Part shown: one piece after another, positions 9,737 to 17,695 of the stretch
Numbering within the stretch: the first letter of the stretch is position 1
Layout of the letters: every line of letters starts with the position of its first letter
Assembly: GCA_026003895.1 (NCBI GenBank)
Contig: BPIC01000001.1
Location: forward strand, 624,128-688,127
From: Dehalococcoidia bacterium
GTDB lineage: Bacteria > Chloroflexota > Dehalococcoidia > SpSt-223
Direction: 5' to 3'
Length of the DNA stretch: 64,000 nt
Program-made: the position numbers and the translations under genes
The notes under the pieces: model-generated
Told to the model about the DNA's origin: nothing
Database searches by the model: none
The model's input: only the letters and a program-made list of their open reading frames with translations

Positions 9737-10030
9737 ATGAAGCTGATTCTGGCGATGGGCGGGGGGCTCGCGGCGGCAATGCTCACGCTTGCGGCTTGTG
9801 TGGGGCCGCTGGCGATTCCAGGGCGAACCGACGCGCTCCGCACGGTGACAGCGAGCGGAACAGGAATCTCGGCGGCGCAGACCCAGGTGGCCACCGTCAT
9901 CCCGGGCGTCCAAACTCAACTGGCGACCGTGATTCCGGGCGTGCAAACTCAGCTGGCGACGGCCCTGCCAGTCATCCAGACGCAGGCGGCCAATGCCGCG
10001 GCGACGGCAACCGCGGCGGCGCGGCGCTAA
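9737..10030 (+). CDS. Small lipoprotein with 11-residue repeats
   Basis: Unknown function. The 97-aa product has a signal peptide with lipobox LTLAAC at about residues 16-21. After a short spacer come 11-residue repeats: AQTQVATVIPG, VQTQLATVIPG, VQTQLATALPV and IQTQAANAAAT. The C-terminus is Ala/Thr-rich and ends ARR. The register of TQ and Pro is strict, which suggests an extended helix or coiled-coil stalk on the cell surface. A related repeat occurs in the large protein at 60.7 kb. The truncated haemoglobin gene follows after 8 bp, so the two are probably co-transcribed. Confidence 0.75.
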   Translation: MKLILAMGGGLAAAMLTLAACVGPLAIPGRTDALRTVTASGTGISAAQTQVATVIPGVQTQLATVIPGVQTQLATALPVIQTQAANAAATATAAARR

Positions 10031-10038
10031 GGGGACCG

Positions 10039-10452
10039 ATGACGAGTCGACGGAGCGTCTACGAGCTTGCCGGCGGGGAGGAAACCTTCTTCGCCCTCGT
10101 CGACCGGTTCTATCAGGGCGTTGAGAGCGATCCACTCCTTCGCCCGATGTATCCGGAAGGCGATCTCGCCGAGGCGCGACGAAAGCTGGCGCTCTTCTTC
10201 ATCCAGTATTTTGGTGGTCCGACGACCTATTCCGAAGAGCGCGGCCACCCCCGCCTGCGGATGCGCCACCTTCCCTTTCCAATCGACAAAGCGGCGCGCG
10301 ACGCTTGGATGAGCCACATGCACCGGGCGCTCGATGAAACGCCGATGCCGGACGCGGTGCGTGCTGAAATGCGCCAGTACTTCGAGCACACCGCGACCTT
10401 TCTGATCAACCAGGCCCCGCCAGGCTCCCTGCCGGTGCGCGGCGCCTCCTAA
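10039..10452 (+). CDS. Truncated haemoglobin, group II-like
   Basis: Small haem-binding globin of 137 aa. The order LAGGEETFFALVDRFYQGVESDPLLRPMYP, then FFIQYFGGPTTYSEERGHPRLRMRHLPFPI, matches group II truncated globins (GlbO); the proximal His is the one in LRMRHLPF, and the A/B-helix F-x-x-x-V-x-x-F-Y pattern is intact. Family roles include O2/NO handling and redox protection. The gene follows the repeat lipoprotein by 8 bp, probably in one transcript. No reductase is nearby. Confidence 0.9.
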   Translation: MTSRRSVYELAGGEETFFALVDRFYQGVESDPLLRPMYPEGDLAEARRKLALFFIQYFGGPTTYSEERGHPRLRMRHLPFPIDKAARDAWMSHMHRALDETPMPDAVRAEMRQYFEHTATFLINQAPPGSLPVRGAS

Positions 10453-10800
10453 TCGCGACGGGACCCAAAACTCAATATAAGGGTCATTATGCGCAGTTTT
10501 CCCAGCACGAGATCCGCCTGACCCTCGGTCTGGGCGAGGGGGGGTGCGATCGGGCCCCCTCCAACCGGGTCGGTCGTCGCAGCGATCGTGCCGGCGCCTC
10601 CGCGGCTGGGCGCCCTCGGCGCGCTGATCTCAGCCGGTCTGCGTCTTTCGGTGCGCGACCTATCCGTTGCGATGGCCCGCCAGCTCGTGGTCGGGAGCCG
10701 CCCGGCCGGCGTCCCGCTGGTCGCTCCGAGTCCGCCCGAGACGTCCAAGTGGGATCTCGGTCCAAGCTCGGACGCGGCTTTGCCGGCGGACGCGATTCTG
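10453..10800. other. Gene-poor stretch between globin and pxpC
   Basis: No convincing gene. Two plus-strand frames look mildly coding, one before and one after a G7 run near 10528-10534: HEIRLTLGLGEGG, and then, one frame over, AIGPPPTGSVVAAIVPAPP. They could be the remains of a frameshifted short gene, but neither matches a family I recognise and there is no clear start. I see no RNA gene or terminator. Confidence 0.4.
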
Positions 10801-11769
10801 TTACGTCAAGCCGCCGGTGGCGCGCGCGAGCGTCCAGCCCTCCTCGTCTGTTGCTACCGTTCCCGGGAGCGCCTTGGCGCGGCGTGCCTCTTCCAGCGTC
10901 GTGCGCATGAACCGCACGACGTCGCCCGGGGCGCGCTGGGCGAGGTACGGGAGGTCGGCGGCGATGACAATCGCCAGCACTGGATAGCCGCCCGTTGGCT
11001 GCCGGTCGGCGAGCAGGGCGATCGGCTGGCCGTCCCCGGGCACCTGAATTGCGCCGACCGGTAGCCCGACCGATGGAATGTCAGCACGGCGCGGCGCGAG
11101 CTGCGGACCGACGAGGCGGGCGCCCATCCGATTCGACTCGGGCGCGACCTGCCACTCGGCTTTGAGAAGGGTGAGGAACGCCCCCGCCGGGAACAGCGGA
11201 CGATGCGGACCAGGCAGGATGCGGAGCGGTCGATTGAGGCCGAGATCGGCTGCTCCCCAGCGGCCAGCCCGGGCAGGCGCGTCCGGAACGGTGAATGCGG
11301 CGAGGACATCTCCAGCCCGCACGGCGCGGCCGGCTAGGCCGCCGAAACCGCCGGCAAGATCGGTGCTGCGTGTGCCGAGGACGGGCGCAACATCCAGTCC
11401 CCCGGCAACGGCGAGGTAGGCACGGGCGCCGCATCGGCGCTCTCCGAACGAGACGGTAGCGCCGGTCCGCACCGCAACGCTCCAGCCGGGCGCGACTGGT
11501 CGGCCATCGACCGTCATTCCAAGGTCAGCGCCGGCCAGTCCGAGGGTGGTGGAACGAAGGACCCGCAGCACCGGTCCGGTGAGGGTCATCTCGAGGACTG
11601 CAGCATCGTCGGGATTGCCGGCAAGCCGGTTGGCGAGCGCCGCCGACCGCGGATCGAGCGCTCCGCCCGCTGCCACGCCGTAGCGACCGAACCGGGCGCG
11701 CGAGCGCGTCTCCTGCACCGTGGTCAGCAGCCCGCCTGCCATCACCTCGAAGATGGGCGCACTTCTCAC
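10801..11769 (-). CDS. pxpC: 5-oxoprolinase subunit PxpC (biotin-dependent carboxyltransferase-like)
   Basis: Subunit of the ATP-dependent prokaryotic 5-oxoprolinase, which opens 5-oxoproline to glutamate with PxpA and PxpB. The N-terminus FEVMAGGLLTTVQETRSRARFGRYGVAAGGALDP is the family signature; later segments RAYLAVAGGLDV, GARLVGPQLAPRRADIPSVGLPVGAIQVPGDGQPI and LLADRQPTGGYPVLA are also typical. Its 322 aa are normal. The start is GTG, overlapping the pxpB stop (GTGA), so the two are coupled. Confidence 0.93.
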   Translation of the reverse strand: MRSAPIFEVMAGGLLTTVQETRSRARFGRYGVAAGGALDPRSAALANRLAGNPDDAAVLEMTLTGPVLRVLRSTTLGLAGADLGMTVDGRPVAPGWSVAVRTGATVSFGERRCGARAYLAVAGGLDVAPVLGTRSTDLAGGFGGLAGRAVRAGDVLAAFTVPDAPARAGRWGAADLGLNRPLRILPGPHRPLFPAGAFLTLLKAEWQVAPESNRMGARLVGPQLAPRRADIPSVGLPVGAIQVPGDGQPIALLADRQPTGGYPVLAIVIAADLPYLAQRAPGDVVRFMRTTLEEARRAKALPGTVATDEEGWTLARATGGLT

Positions 11770-12404
11770 GTCACGATGAATCGAACACGATCGCGCGGTG
11801 CGAGGCGCGCCGGCGGGTCTGCCGTTGGGTCAAACAGCGGCTCGTCTGTCCGCCCGATGAGCCGCCAGCCGCCAGGCGTCGCCCGAGGATAGATCCCCGC
11901 CCAGCCATCGGCGAGCGCTACCGATCCCGCCGGGACGCGGACGCGCGGCGTTGCCAGTCGCGGCAGCGCCAAGCAGCGCGGAAGCCCGATCAGATACGGG
12001 AAGCCCGGGGCGAACCCGATGAACGCGACGGTAAGCCGGGTGCTGGCCAGCAGGTCGATCAGCGTTTCGGGCGACATCCCGGCGAGCCGCGCTGTCTCCT
12101 CGAGGTCGGGACCGTCCTCGCCGCCAAAGCGGGCCGCAAGCGCATGCTCCCGCCAGGTTCCGCTGGTGACCGGCTTGGCCAGTGCTGCTCGGGCCGCGGC
12201 CGCGAGCACGTGCTCCTCCACACCGTTCACCTCGACCAGCACGCTGGTTGCCGCGGGTACGACGGCTTCCACCCCAGCCAGCCGCTCAAGCGCCGCCGCG
12301 AGGCCAGCAACACGAAGCGCCACCCGAACGCTCGGCCGGCGCGCGATCTCGATCAGCAGCGCCCGTTCCCCGAAGAGCCGCACCCGCGGCCACCGCTCCT
12401 CCAC
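11766..12404 (-). CDS. pxpB: 5-oxoprolinase subunit PxpB (KipI-like allophanate hydrolase subunit 1)
   Basis: Partner of PxpC in 5-oxoproline hydrolysis. RVRLFGERALLIEI opens the fold; IGFAPGFPYLIGLP, RLATPRVRVPAGSVALADGWAGIYP and TPGGWRLIGRTDEPLFDP are the diagnostic C-terminal motifs. The open frame reaches 12452 through a TTG, but the first plausible codon giving a family-length protein is this GTG (about 213 aa). No ribosome site is visible in front of it, and the true start is uncertain. The gene is divergent from pxpA with only about 38 bp between start codons; a GGTATACC palindrome lies in that gap. Confidence 0.88.
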   Translation of the reverse strand: MEERWPRVRLFGERALLIEIARRPSVRVALRVAGLAAALERLAGVEAVVPAATSVLVEVNGVEEHVLAAAARAALAKPVTSGTWREHALAARFGGEDGPDLEETARLAGMSPETLIDLLASTRLTVAFIGFAPGFPYLIGLPRCLALPRLATPRVRVPAGSVALADGWAGIYPRATPGGWRLIGRTDEPLFDPTADPPARLAPRDRVRFIVT

Positions 12405-12442
12405 AGTCCCATGGTATACCCTCTTCGGAAAACGAGGCAGCC

Positions 12443-13228
12443 ATGAGCGCAATTATGAGTTATGTAGACTTCAATGCCGACCTCGGCGAGAGCTTTGGCC
12501 GGTGGACCCTCTGCGATGACACCGCTCTGCTCCCCTCGATCTCCAGCGCGAACGTTGCCTGCGGCTTTCATGCTGGTGATCCGGCGATCATCGACGCCAC
12601 TGTCGCCGCGTGTGGTGCGGCTGGGGTCGCCGTCGGCGCCCAGCCGAGCTACCCCGATCTGCAAGGCTTTGGCCGGCGGTCGATGGCGCTCTCCCCGCGG
12701 GAAATCGAACAGATCGTCCTCTATCAGGTGGGCGCGGTTGCTGCGTTCTGCGTCGCACACGGCGTCCCACTGACGCACGTCAAGCCACACGGGGCGCTTT
12801 ACCACGACGCCGTCGCCGATTTTGCCCGTGCGCACGCGATCGCCCGCGCAGTCGCGCGGGGTTGGCCGGGACTCCCGCTCGTCGGGCTTGCCGGCTCGGC
12901 CGCCTTTGAGGAGGCGGCGCGGCGTGAAGGACTGCCGTTCGTACCAGAGGCCTTTGCCGATCGGCGCTATTTGCCGGATGGGTCGCTCCAGCCGCGCTCG
13001 ATCCCCGGCTCGCTGATCGACGATCCGGATGAAGCGGCCGAGCAGGCGCTAACCCTCGCCCGCGACGGGATCGTTCGTTGCGTCGACGGCAGCGTTCTCA
13101 CCGTCCGGGCTGCAACGATCTGCTTCCACAGTGACACCCCGGGGGCGCCGGCGATCGTCGCCGCAGCGCGTCAACGACTCGCCCGCGCTGGGATCGAGGT
13201 CCGCTCCTTCGCCGTCAGAAGTCGGTGA
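12443..13228 (+). CDS. pxpA: 5-oxoprolinase subunit PxpA (LamB/YcsF family)
   Basis: Catalytic-type subunit of 5-oxoprolinase. YVDFNADLGESFGRWTLCDD, SANVACGFHAGDP, VGAQPSYPDLQGFGRR and LTHVKPHGALYHDAV are hallmark motifs. The C-terminus GSVLTVRAATICFHSDTPGA is also conserved. The ATG at 12443 gives 261 aa, close to the family norm; the longer track ORF reads through the pxpB start region and is not real. Transcription is opposite to pxpBC, so the three-gene set is split over two divergent units. The stop overlaps the convergent oxidase-fold gene by 14 bp. Confidence 0.93.
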   Translation: MSAIMSYVDFNADLGESFGRWTLCDDTALLPSISSANVACGFHAGDPAIIDATVAACGAAGVAVGAQPSYPDLQGFGRRSMALSPREIEQIVLYQVGAVAAFCVAHGVPLTHVKPHGALYHDAVADFARAHAIARAVARGWPGLPLVGLAGSAAFEEAARREGLPFVPEAFADRRYLPDGSLQPRSIPGSLIDDPDEAAEQALTLARDGIVRCVDGSVLTVRAATICFHSDTPGAPAIVAAARQRLARAGIEVRSFAVRSR

Positions 13229-13691
13229 AGCGGAACCATTCCTCGCCGCCGAGCACGCCCTGAATGCGGAGGCGTTGGGGCAGATAGCGGTAGGTGGCGT
13301 GGGCGTCCGGGCCGGTTCGGTCGAGCAGTTCCTGCATCCGCGGTCCACTCTTCAAGACCCGTCGCGCCAAAAGGCGGAGCTTCTCCTCGCCTTCGACCGG
13401 CTCGGCAATCGTGTCTAACTGGATCATCCAACGCATGGGCTCGTGCTCGAGGTGACTCCACGACCAGACGAAGGTCGCCCGCGGATCGTGCGCCAGCTCG
13501 CGCGTCTTGAGATTGCCGGCGCGCGTCAGCGTTTCGAGGACCCAGCCCTGATTGAAGTAACCCATCAGCCGGATACGCGGAAAGCCGCGCGCCGGATAGG
13601 TGATCATCTGGACGTTTTTCATCCGGCTGATATGGTCGAGTGCGATGGCGCGTGCGCGTGCCGCCTCCGATGGTGCCTGTTCGGACATCAT
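13215..13691 (-). CDS. Pyridoxamine 5'-phosphate oxidase-related FMN-binding protein
   Basis: Split-barrel flavin-binding fold of about 158 aa. FPRIRLMGYFNQGWVLETLTRAGNLKTRELAHDPRATFVWSWS corresponds to the strand-strand-helix pattern of PNPOx-like proteins, and the closing VLGGEEWFRFTDF is typical. Proteins of this type bind FMN or F420 and reduce small molecules; the substrate is unknown. It is divergent from the GMC oxidoreductase gene, with about 100 bp between them. Confidence 0.78.
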   Translation of the reverse strand: MMSEQAPSEAARARAIALDHISRMKNVQMITYPARGFPRIRLMGYFNQGWVLETLTRAGNLKTRELAHDPRATFVWSWSHLEHEPMRWMIQLDTIAEPVEGEEKLRLLARRVLKSGPRMQELLDRTGPDAHATYRYLPQRLRIQGVLGGEEWFRFTDF

Positions 13692-13722
13692 GCGCCTCCG
13701 CTCGTCGAGTGAAGTCCATCGC

Positions 13723-13728
13723 TATAAT
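13723..13728 (+). promoter_or_regulatory. Candidate -10 element (TATAAT) for the GMC oxidoreductase gene
   Basis: A perfect TATAAT occurs in the gap between the divergent oxidase-fold and GMC genes, 66 nt before the GMC ATG. No matching -35 hexamer is evident. Confidence 0.4.
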
Positions 13729-13794
13729 CGCGCAACCATACCACGGAGAGCCGAGCGTGCCGCTGTCGCTTCGCCTTCACCCCGGACCGACACC

Positions 13795-15342
13795 ATGACC
13801 GACCGAGTTGACACCGTGATCGTCGGCGGGGGCACCGCCGGATGTGTGCTTGCCAACCGCCTGTCGTCGAACCCCGCGCACCGCGTTGCGCTGCTAGAAG
13901 CTGGGCCGGACTTCGGACCGGTCGCCGAAGGCCGCTGGCCCGCCGAACTGATCGGCGGGGCCTATGTCGAGAGCGAGTACGACTGGGGTTACGAGGTCAT
14001 CGTCCACGGCCAGCGGCTGCGCTATACGCGTGGACGAGTGATCGGCGGCTCCTCGGCGGTAAACGCGACCGGCATCAACTGGGGGTTGCGGCGCGACTAC
14101 GACGCTTGGGCGGCGGCGGGGAACCCAGGCTGGGGCTTCGACGATCTTGCGCCCTACTTCCGTCTGGTCGAGCGCTTCGAGGGCGATGGCCTGCCGGAGC
14201 GGAGCCGGGACGGAATGCTCCCTGTTACCGCGTCCGAAGCCACCTCGCCATTTCTCGAATCGCTGAAGGAGGCCTACGAAGCGGCAGGTCTGCGTCCGGC
14301 CGACATTGGCGGCCCAGATGCTCTCGAAGGCTACGGCGTGACGACCCGCAACCAGCGCAACGGTCGGCGCATCCATGCCGCCGAAGCCTATCTGGATCCG
14401 GTGCGAAATCGGTCGAACTTGACCATCGTTGACCACGCCCTCGTCGATCGGTTGGAGTGGCGCGACGGTCGGGTAACCGGCGTCCGATACCGGCGGAATG
14501 GCGAGGAGCGGACGATCGAGGCCGGGCGGGTCGTCCTTGCTGCTGGGACGATCGGCGACCCGCTGATTCTCCAACGCTCCGGCATCGGCCCAGAGGAGCG
14601 CCTGCGAGTGCTCTTGCCGCGAGGCAGCGCCATCCATCCGCTTGCCGGCGTCGGCCGGAACCTGCACGATCATTTCGGGACGCGCGCCTTCTACCGACCG
14701 TCGCTCCAGTTCTACCAGCTCCTCGCGGAGCGCAACCCTGACCTGCCGCCCGATGGGCGATTTGCCCTCGCGGCGCGGGTCCGTAGCGCACGCAGTCTCG
14801 ACGCCTACGACCTGAATATCGGCATCACCCACACCGCCCGTCCGACTCGGCACTCCAACCCGCTCGCGCCATTGCCCGATGTCATCAGCGCGATTATCTT
14901 CCTCGTTCACCTGAAGGGCACTGGATCGGTCGAGATCTCCGGCCCCGACCCGTCCGACCCGCCCATCATCGACCCTGGCATCGGTGACAACGACGATATC
15001 GAGGCAGTTGCCCGCGGGGTTGAGTGGGTGCGCTCGCGCTTCGCTCACCGCTCGATGTGGGAGTGGATCGGACTCGAGGAGCTTCCTGGCCCGGCCGTGA
15101 ATGGCCCCTCGATCCGGGCGTGGGTGCGCAACCATCTCGCGCTTTACCACCATCCGACCGGCACCTGCAAGATGGGGCCAGCGAGCGACCCGACCGCCGT
15201 TGTGGACCACACTGGCAAGGTGCACGGCTTCGACAACCTCTATGTCGCCGACGCCGCGATCATGCCAAGCATTCCTCGGGGGATGATCGTGCTGACGGTG
15301 TATGCCATCGCCGAGAAGATAGCCGCAGGGCTGGCCGCCTAG
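13795..15342 (+). CDS. GMC family FAD-dependent oxidoreductase
   Basis: Flavoprotein of the glucose-methanol-choline family, which oxidises alcohols. The N-terminal dinucleotide site is VIVGGGTAGCVLANRLS followed by ALLEAGP. GRVIGGSSAVNATGINWG is the GMC signature 1. In the C-terminal domain HHPTGTCKMG supplies the active-site His, and NLYVADAAIMPSIPRG the closing FAD segment. The 515 aa from this ATG are normal; the track ORF extends upstream through non-homologous sequence. A choline- or aryl-alcohol-type substrate cannot be chosen from sequence. The stop codon overlaps that of the convergent subtilase gene by 4 bp. Confidence 0.92.
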   Translation: MTDRVDTVIVGGGTAGCVLANRLSSNPAHRVALLEAGPDFGPVAEGRWPAELIGGAYVESEYDWGYEVIVHGQRLRYTRGRVIGGSSAVNATGINWGLRRDYDAWAAAGNPGWGFDDLAPYFRLVERFEGDGLPERSRDGMLPVTASEATSPFLESLKEAYEAAGLRPADIGGPDALEGYGVTTRNQRNGRRIHAAEAYLDPVRNRSNLTIVDHALVDRLEWRDGRVTGVRYRRNGEERTIEAGRVVLAAGTIGDPLILQRSGIGPEERLRVLLPRGSAIHPLAGVGRNLHDHFGTRAFYRPSLQFYQLLAERNPDLPPDGRFALAARVRSARSLDAYDLNIGITHTARPTRHSNPLAPLPDVISAIIFLVHLKGTGSVEISGPDPSDPPIIDPGIGDNDDIEAVARGVEWVRSRFAHRSMWEWIGLEELPGPAVNGPSIRAWVRNHLALYHHPTGTCKMGPASDPTAVVDHTGKVHGFDNLYVADAAIMPSIPRGMIVLTVYAIAEKIAAGLAA

Positions 15343-16715
15343 CGGTTGGCGATCGGGACGAACACTTGGGTCGAGGCGGAGCGCGGCCCGGAGCCGCCGG
15401 GTGCGCCTGGCTGGACCGGCTTGGCAGGTGCGCGGTAGGCCGGCGCGGCGGTCCGCGTGGCCGTCGGAGTTCCTTGTGGTTTTGGCGTCGCGGGCGGCGG
15501 TGTCGATGTGGGGGGTGACGGCGTCGGCGTTGGCTCCAGCAGCGGAAGACCCGTTGCCCGCCGCGCCCACGCCGCGGCGTCGATCCGGCCCGCGCCGAAC
15601 TCGTCGTCGCGCCCGGCTAGGCCCAGATCCACACTCGATTCAAGGATCTGCTGGCGCACTTGCGCTGCGGTGAGCGTCGGTGTTCGCGACCAGACGAGGG
15701 CGGCCAGCCCGGCAACCATCGGCGAGGACATCGACGTGCCGGACATCGTGAGGTACCCGCCGCCACGATAGGTGCTCAAGATGCCAACGCCGGGGGCGGC
15801 GACGCCGACTTGGCTCCCCCGCGTGCTAAAGGTCGCCCGCCGGTCGGAGGCATCGGTTGCCCCGACCGCCAGTACGCCCGACGACGCGCCAGGATAGACG
15901 GCCATATTCCCGCTGGCGCCGGTGTTGCCAGCTGAGGCGATGATGAGCATCCCCGCAGCGGTCGCGCGGTCGATCGCCTCTTGGAGGGCTGGCGAGTTGA
16001 CGGTGGTCCCGAGGCTGATGTTGACGATCTTGGCGCCGCGCTCGCGGGCGTAGTCGATCGCGAGGATGAGGTCCGACCCGTAGCCCGATCCGCTTGCGTT
16101 CAGCACCTTGATCGGCAGGATACTGACGCCCCAAGCCATCCCGGCAATTCCCGACCGATTGTTGCCAGCAGCGGCGATGATGCCGGTGACGTGAGTGCCA
16201 TGACCATAGTCGTCGTTCGTGGCGGCGTTCGAATCGACGAAACTCCAACCGGGGAGCAAGCGGCCAGCGAACTCAGGATGCGTCAGGTCGACGCCCGAGT
16301 CGATCACCGCGACGGTGATTGTCGATGTTCCCGTGATGACTGTCCAAGCGACGGGTGCGCCGATTTTGGAGAGCGCCCACTGTTCTGGATAGCGAGGATC
16401 GTTCGGCTCGGCCTGCGCGTGCACCGGGAAGTCTCGCTCGACGTGACGCACCGCTGGGTCGCGCCAGAGCGCTTCGAGGGCGGCCTGCTCGCCGCCTGGC
16501 GGTGGTTCGAGGATCGCGATGCCCTCGCCGAGAGCGCGGTGGGTGGTCCCGGCTGGCGGACGGTAAAGCGGCCCCTTCGCCGTCGGGTCGTAGAGGACGA
16601 TCAGCCGGCCAGAGGGATTGTCAGCCTCCGCAGCCTGGCCGACCGGGATCCGAACGACCGGGAGGACGAGTCCAATGGCGAGGACGAGACCTAGGAAGAG
16701 AACACCGGGTCGCAT
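15339..16715 (-). CDS. Secreted subtilisin-like serine protease (S8)
   Basis: Exported protease of 458 aa. A signal peptide (LFLGLVLAIGLVLPVV) is followed by a propeptide-like region of about 80 aa. The catalytic domain has all three triad motifs: AVIDSGVDLTHPE (Asp), GHGTHVTGI (His) and MSGTSMSSPMVAG (Ser), with the oxyanion Asn in ASAGNTG. The C-terminus is a Pro/Thr-rich tail of about 65 aa ending STQVFVPIANR. Such a tail, closed by an aromatic/hydrophobic-Pro-hydrophobic motif and an Arg, recalls exported proteins of Chloroflexota. It is probably released or cell-wall-associated and heat-stable, though stability is inference. Confidence 0.92.
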   Translation of the reverse strand: MRPGVLFLGLVLAIGLVLPVVRIPVGQAAEADNPSGRLIVLYDPTAKGPLYRPPAGTTHRALGEGIAILEPPPGGEQAALEALWRDPAVRHVERDFPVHAQAEPNDPRYPEQWALSKIGAPVAWTVITGTSTITVAVIDSGVDLTHPEFAGRLLPGWSFVDSNAATNDDYGHGTHVTGIIAAAGNNRSGIAGMAWGVSILPIKVLNASGSGYGSDLILAIDYARERGAKIVNISLGTTVNSPALQEAIDRATAAGMLIIASAGNTGASGNMAVYPGASSGVLAVGATDASDRRATFSTRGSQVGVAAPGVGILSTYRGGGYLTMSGTSMSSPMVAGLAALVWSRTPTLTAAQVRQQILESSVDLGLAGRDDEFGAGRIDAAAWARRATGLPLLEPTPTPSPPTSTPPPATPKPQGTPTATRTAAPAYRAPAKPVQPGAPGGSGPRSASTQVFVPIANR

Positions 16716-16900
16716 GCCGCCCGCGCGCTCGGGAGAATTTCGCCGCCCGGCTCGCGGGTTCGGCGGTGCCGAATGAGCGCTCCTAGACGCTATTTCGGCG
16801 GGGCCCCGGCTCTTCCGAAGGGGGTACGCCGCTCAGCGGCGCGTGCACGGACCAGAATTACTACCCCGGCCTGAGAACGAGGGTCTCCCCCGGACGGGTG

Positions 16901-17695
16901 CTAGCGCCGGTAGTTCCAGCCTTCCGAGCGGTAGAACGCAGTCAGCGCGGCGACCCGCTCTCGCTCGCCGGGGGTCAGCGCAGCGGGCGTGAGCGCTCCG
17001 ACGACCGCCCGGAACGCGTCGACGATGGCGGCGCAGAGTGCCTGCCACGTGGGTGGCGGCTGCAACACCTCGTCGAGTGCGGTCGCCTCGCGGGTGAGCG
17101 CCGCGACGAGCGCCTCCCGGTCAGCGACCGCCAGCCGTTCGGCAAGAGCGCGGCGGTCGAGCGAGAGCGGAATGCTGCCGTGTTGAAGCAGCGCCCCGGA
17201 GCGCCGGACCTGAGCGCTGCCAACGAGCTTGCGGCCACCGGCGGTCAGCTCATACGGCGACGCGGTGTCGTAGCAGGCCGGCCCGCTCGGCCGGGGAGTG
17301 CGCCGGCCAGTCGGGGCAACGGCGAGACCGGCGACGCTGATTTGTGTCAGCCCCGCGGCGAGTGCCGCGGCAATTCGCCGGTAAGCCGGGCCGATTCCGC
17401 CGACGACGAACGGGTCGTCCTCGCGAGCGACAACAGCGTAGGTCAGCTCGCGGTCGTGGAGCAGCGCCCGGCCACCGGTAGGACGTCGCACCCAGTCGCG
17501 GCCGGGCAGCCCAGGCGCGAAGAGCGTGCGTTCCACCGATTGGAGTGCACCGATCGAGAGGCAGGGCGGCGCCCATCCATACAAGCGCAAGGTGGGCGGC
17601 GCGTCACCGGCCGCGACCGCCTCCAAGATGGCCGTATCAATCGCCATGTTGGTTGCGCCGTCGGCGGGCGAATCGAGGAGCAGCCGCCAGCTCAC
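16901..17695 (-). CDS. Lipoyl/octanoyl transferase of the LipM/LplA fold
   Basis: Attaches octanoyl or lipoyl groups to lipoyl domains or GcvH. Motifs: ATNMAIDTAILEA, RRPTGGRALLHDRELTYAV (substrate pocket), and ACYDTASPYELTAGGRKLVGSAQVR. The Cys just before the YEL segment sits where LipM-type octanoyltransferases carry their catalytic Cys, so octanoyl transfer from ACP is more likely than free-lipoate ligation. The length of 264 aa lacks the extra LplA C-terminal domain, which supports the same view. The GTG start overlaps the meaB stop (GTGA). Pairing with meaB is unusual. Confidence 0.85.
   Translation of the reverse strand: MSWRLLLDSPADGATNMAIDTAILEAVAAGDAPPTLRLYGWAPPCLSIGALQSVERTLFAPGLPGRDWVRRPTGGRALLHDRELTYAVVAREDDPFVVGGIGPAYRRIAAALAAGLTQISVAGLAVAPTGRRTPRPSGPACYDTASPYELTAGGRKLVGSAQVRRSGALLQHGSIPLSLDRRALAERLAVADREALVAALTREATALDEVLQPPPTWQALCAAIVDAFRAVVGALTPAALTPGERERVAALTAFYRSEGWNYRR

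Noticed and set aside
10449-10748. 99-aa minus-strand ORF after the globin gene
   Set aside because: Low-complexity Arg/Ala/Pro composition, no family features and no ribosome site.
13894-15570. 558-aa minus-strand ORF opposite the GMC oxidoreductase
   Set aside because: Antisense shadow with no recognisable motif; the GMC signatures are on the plus strand.
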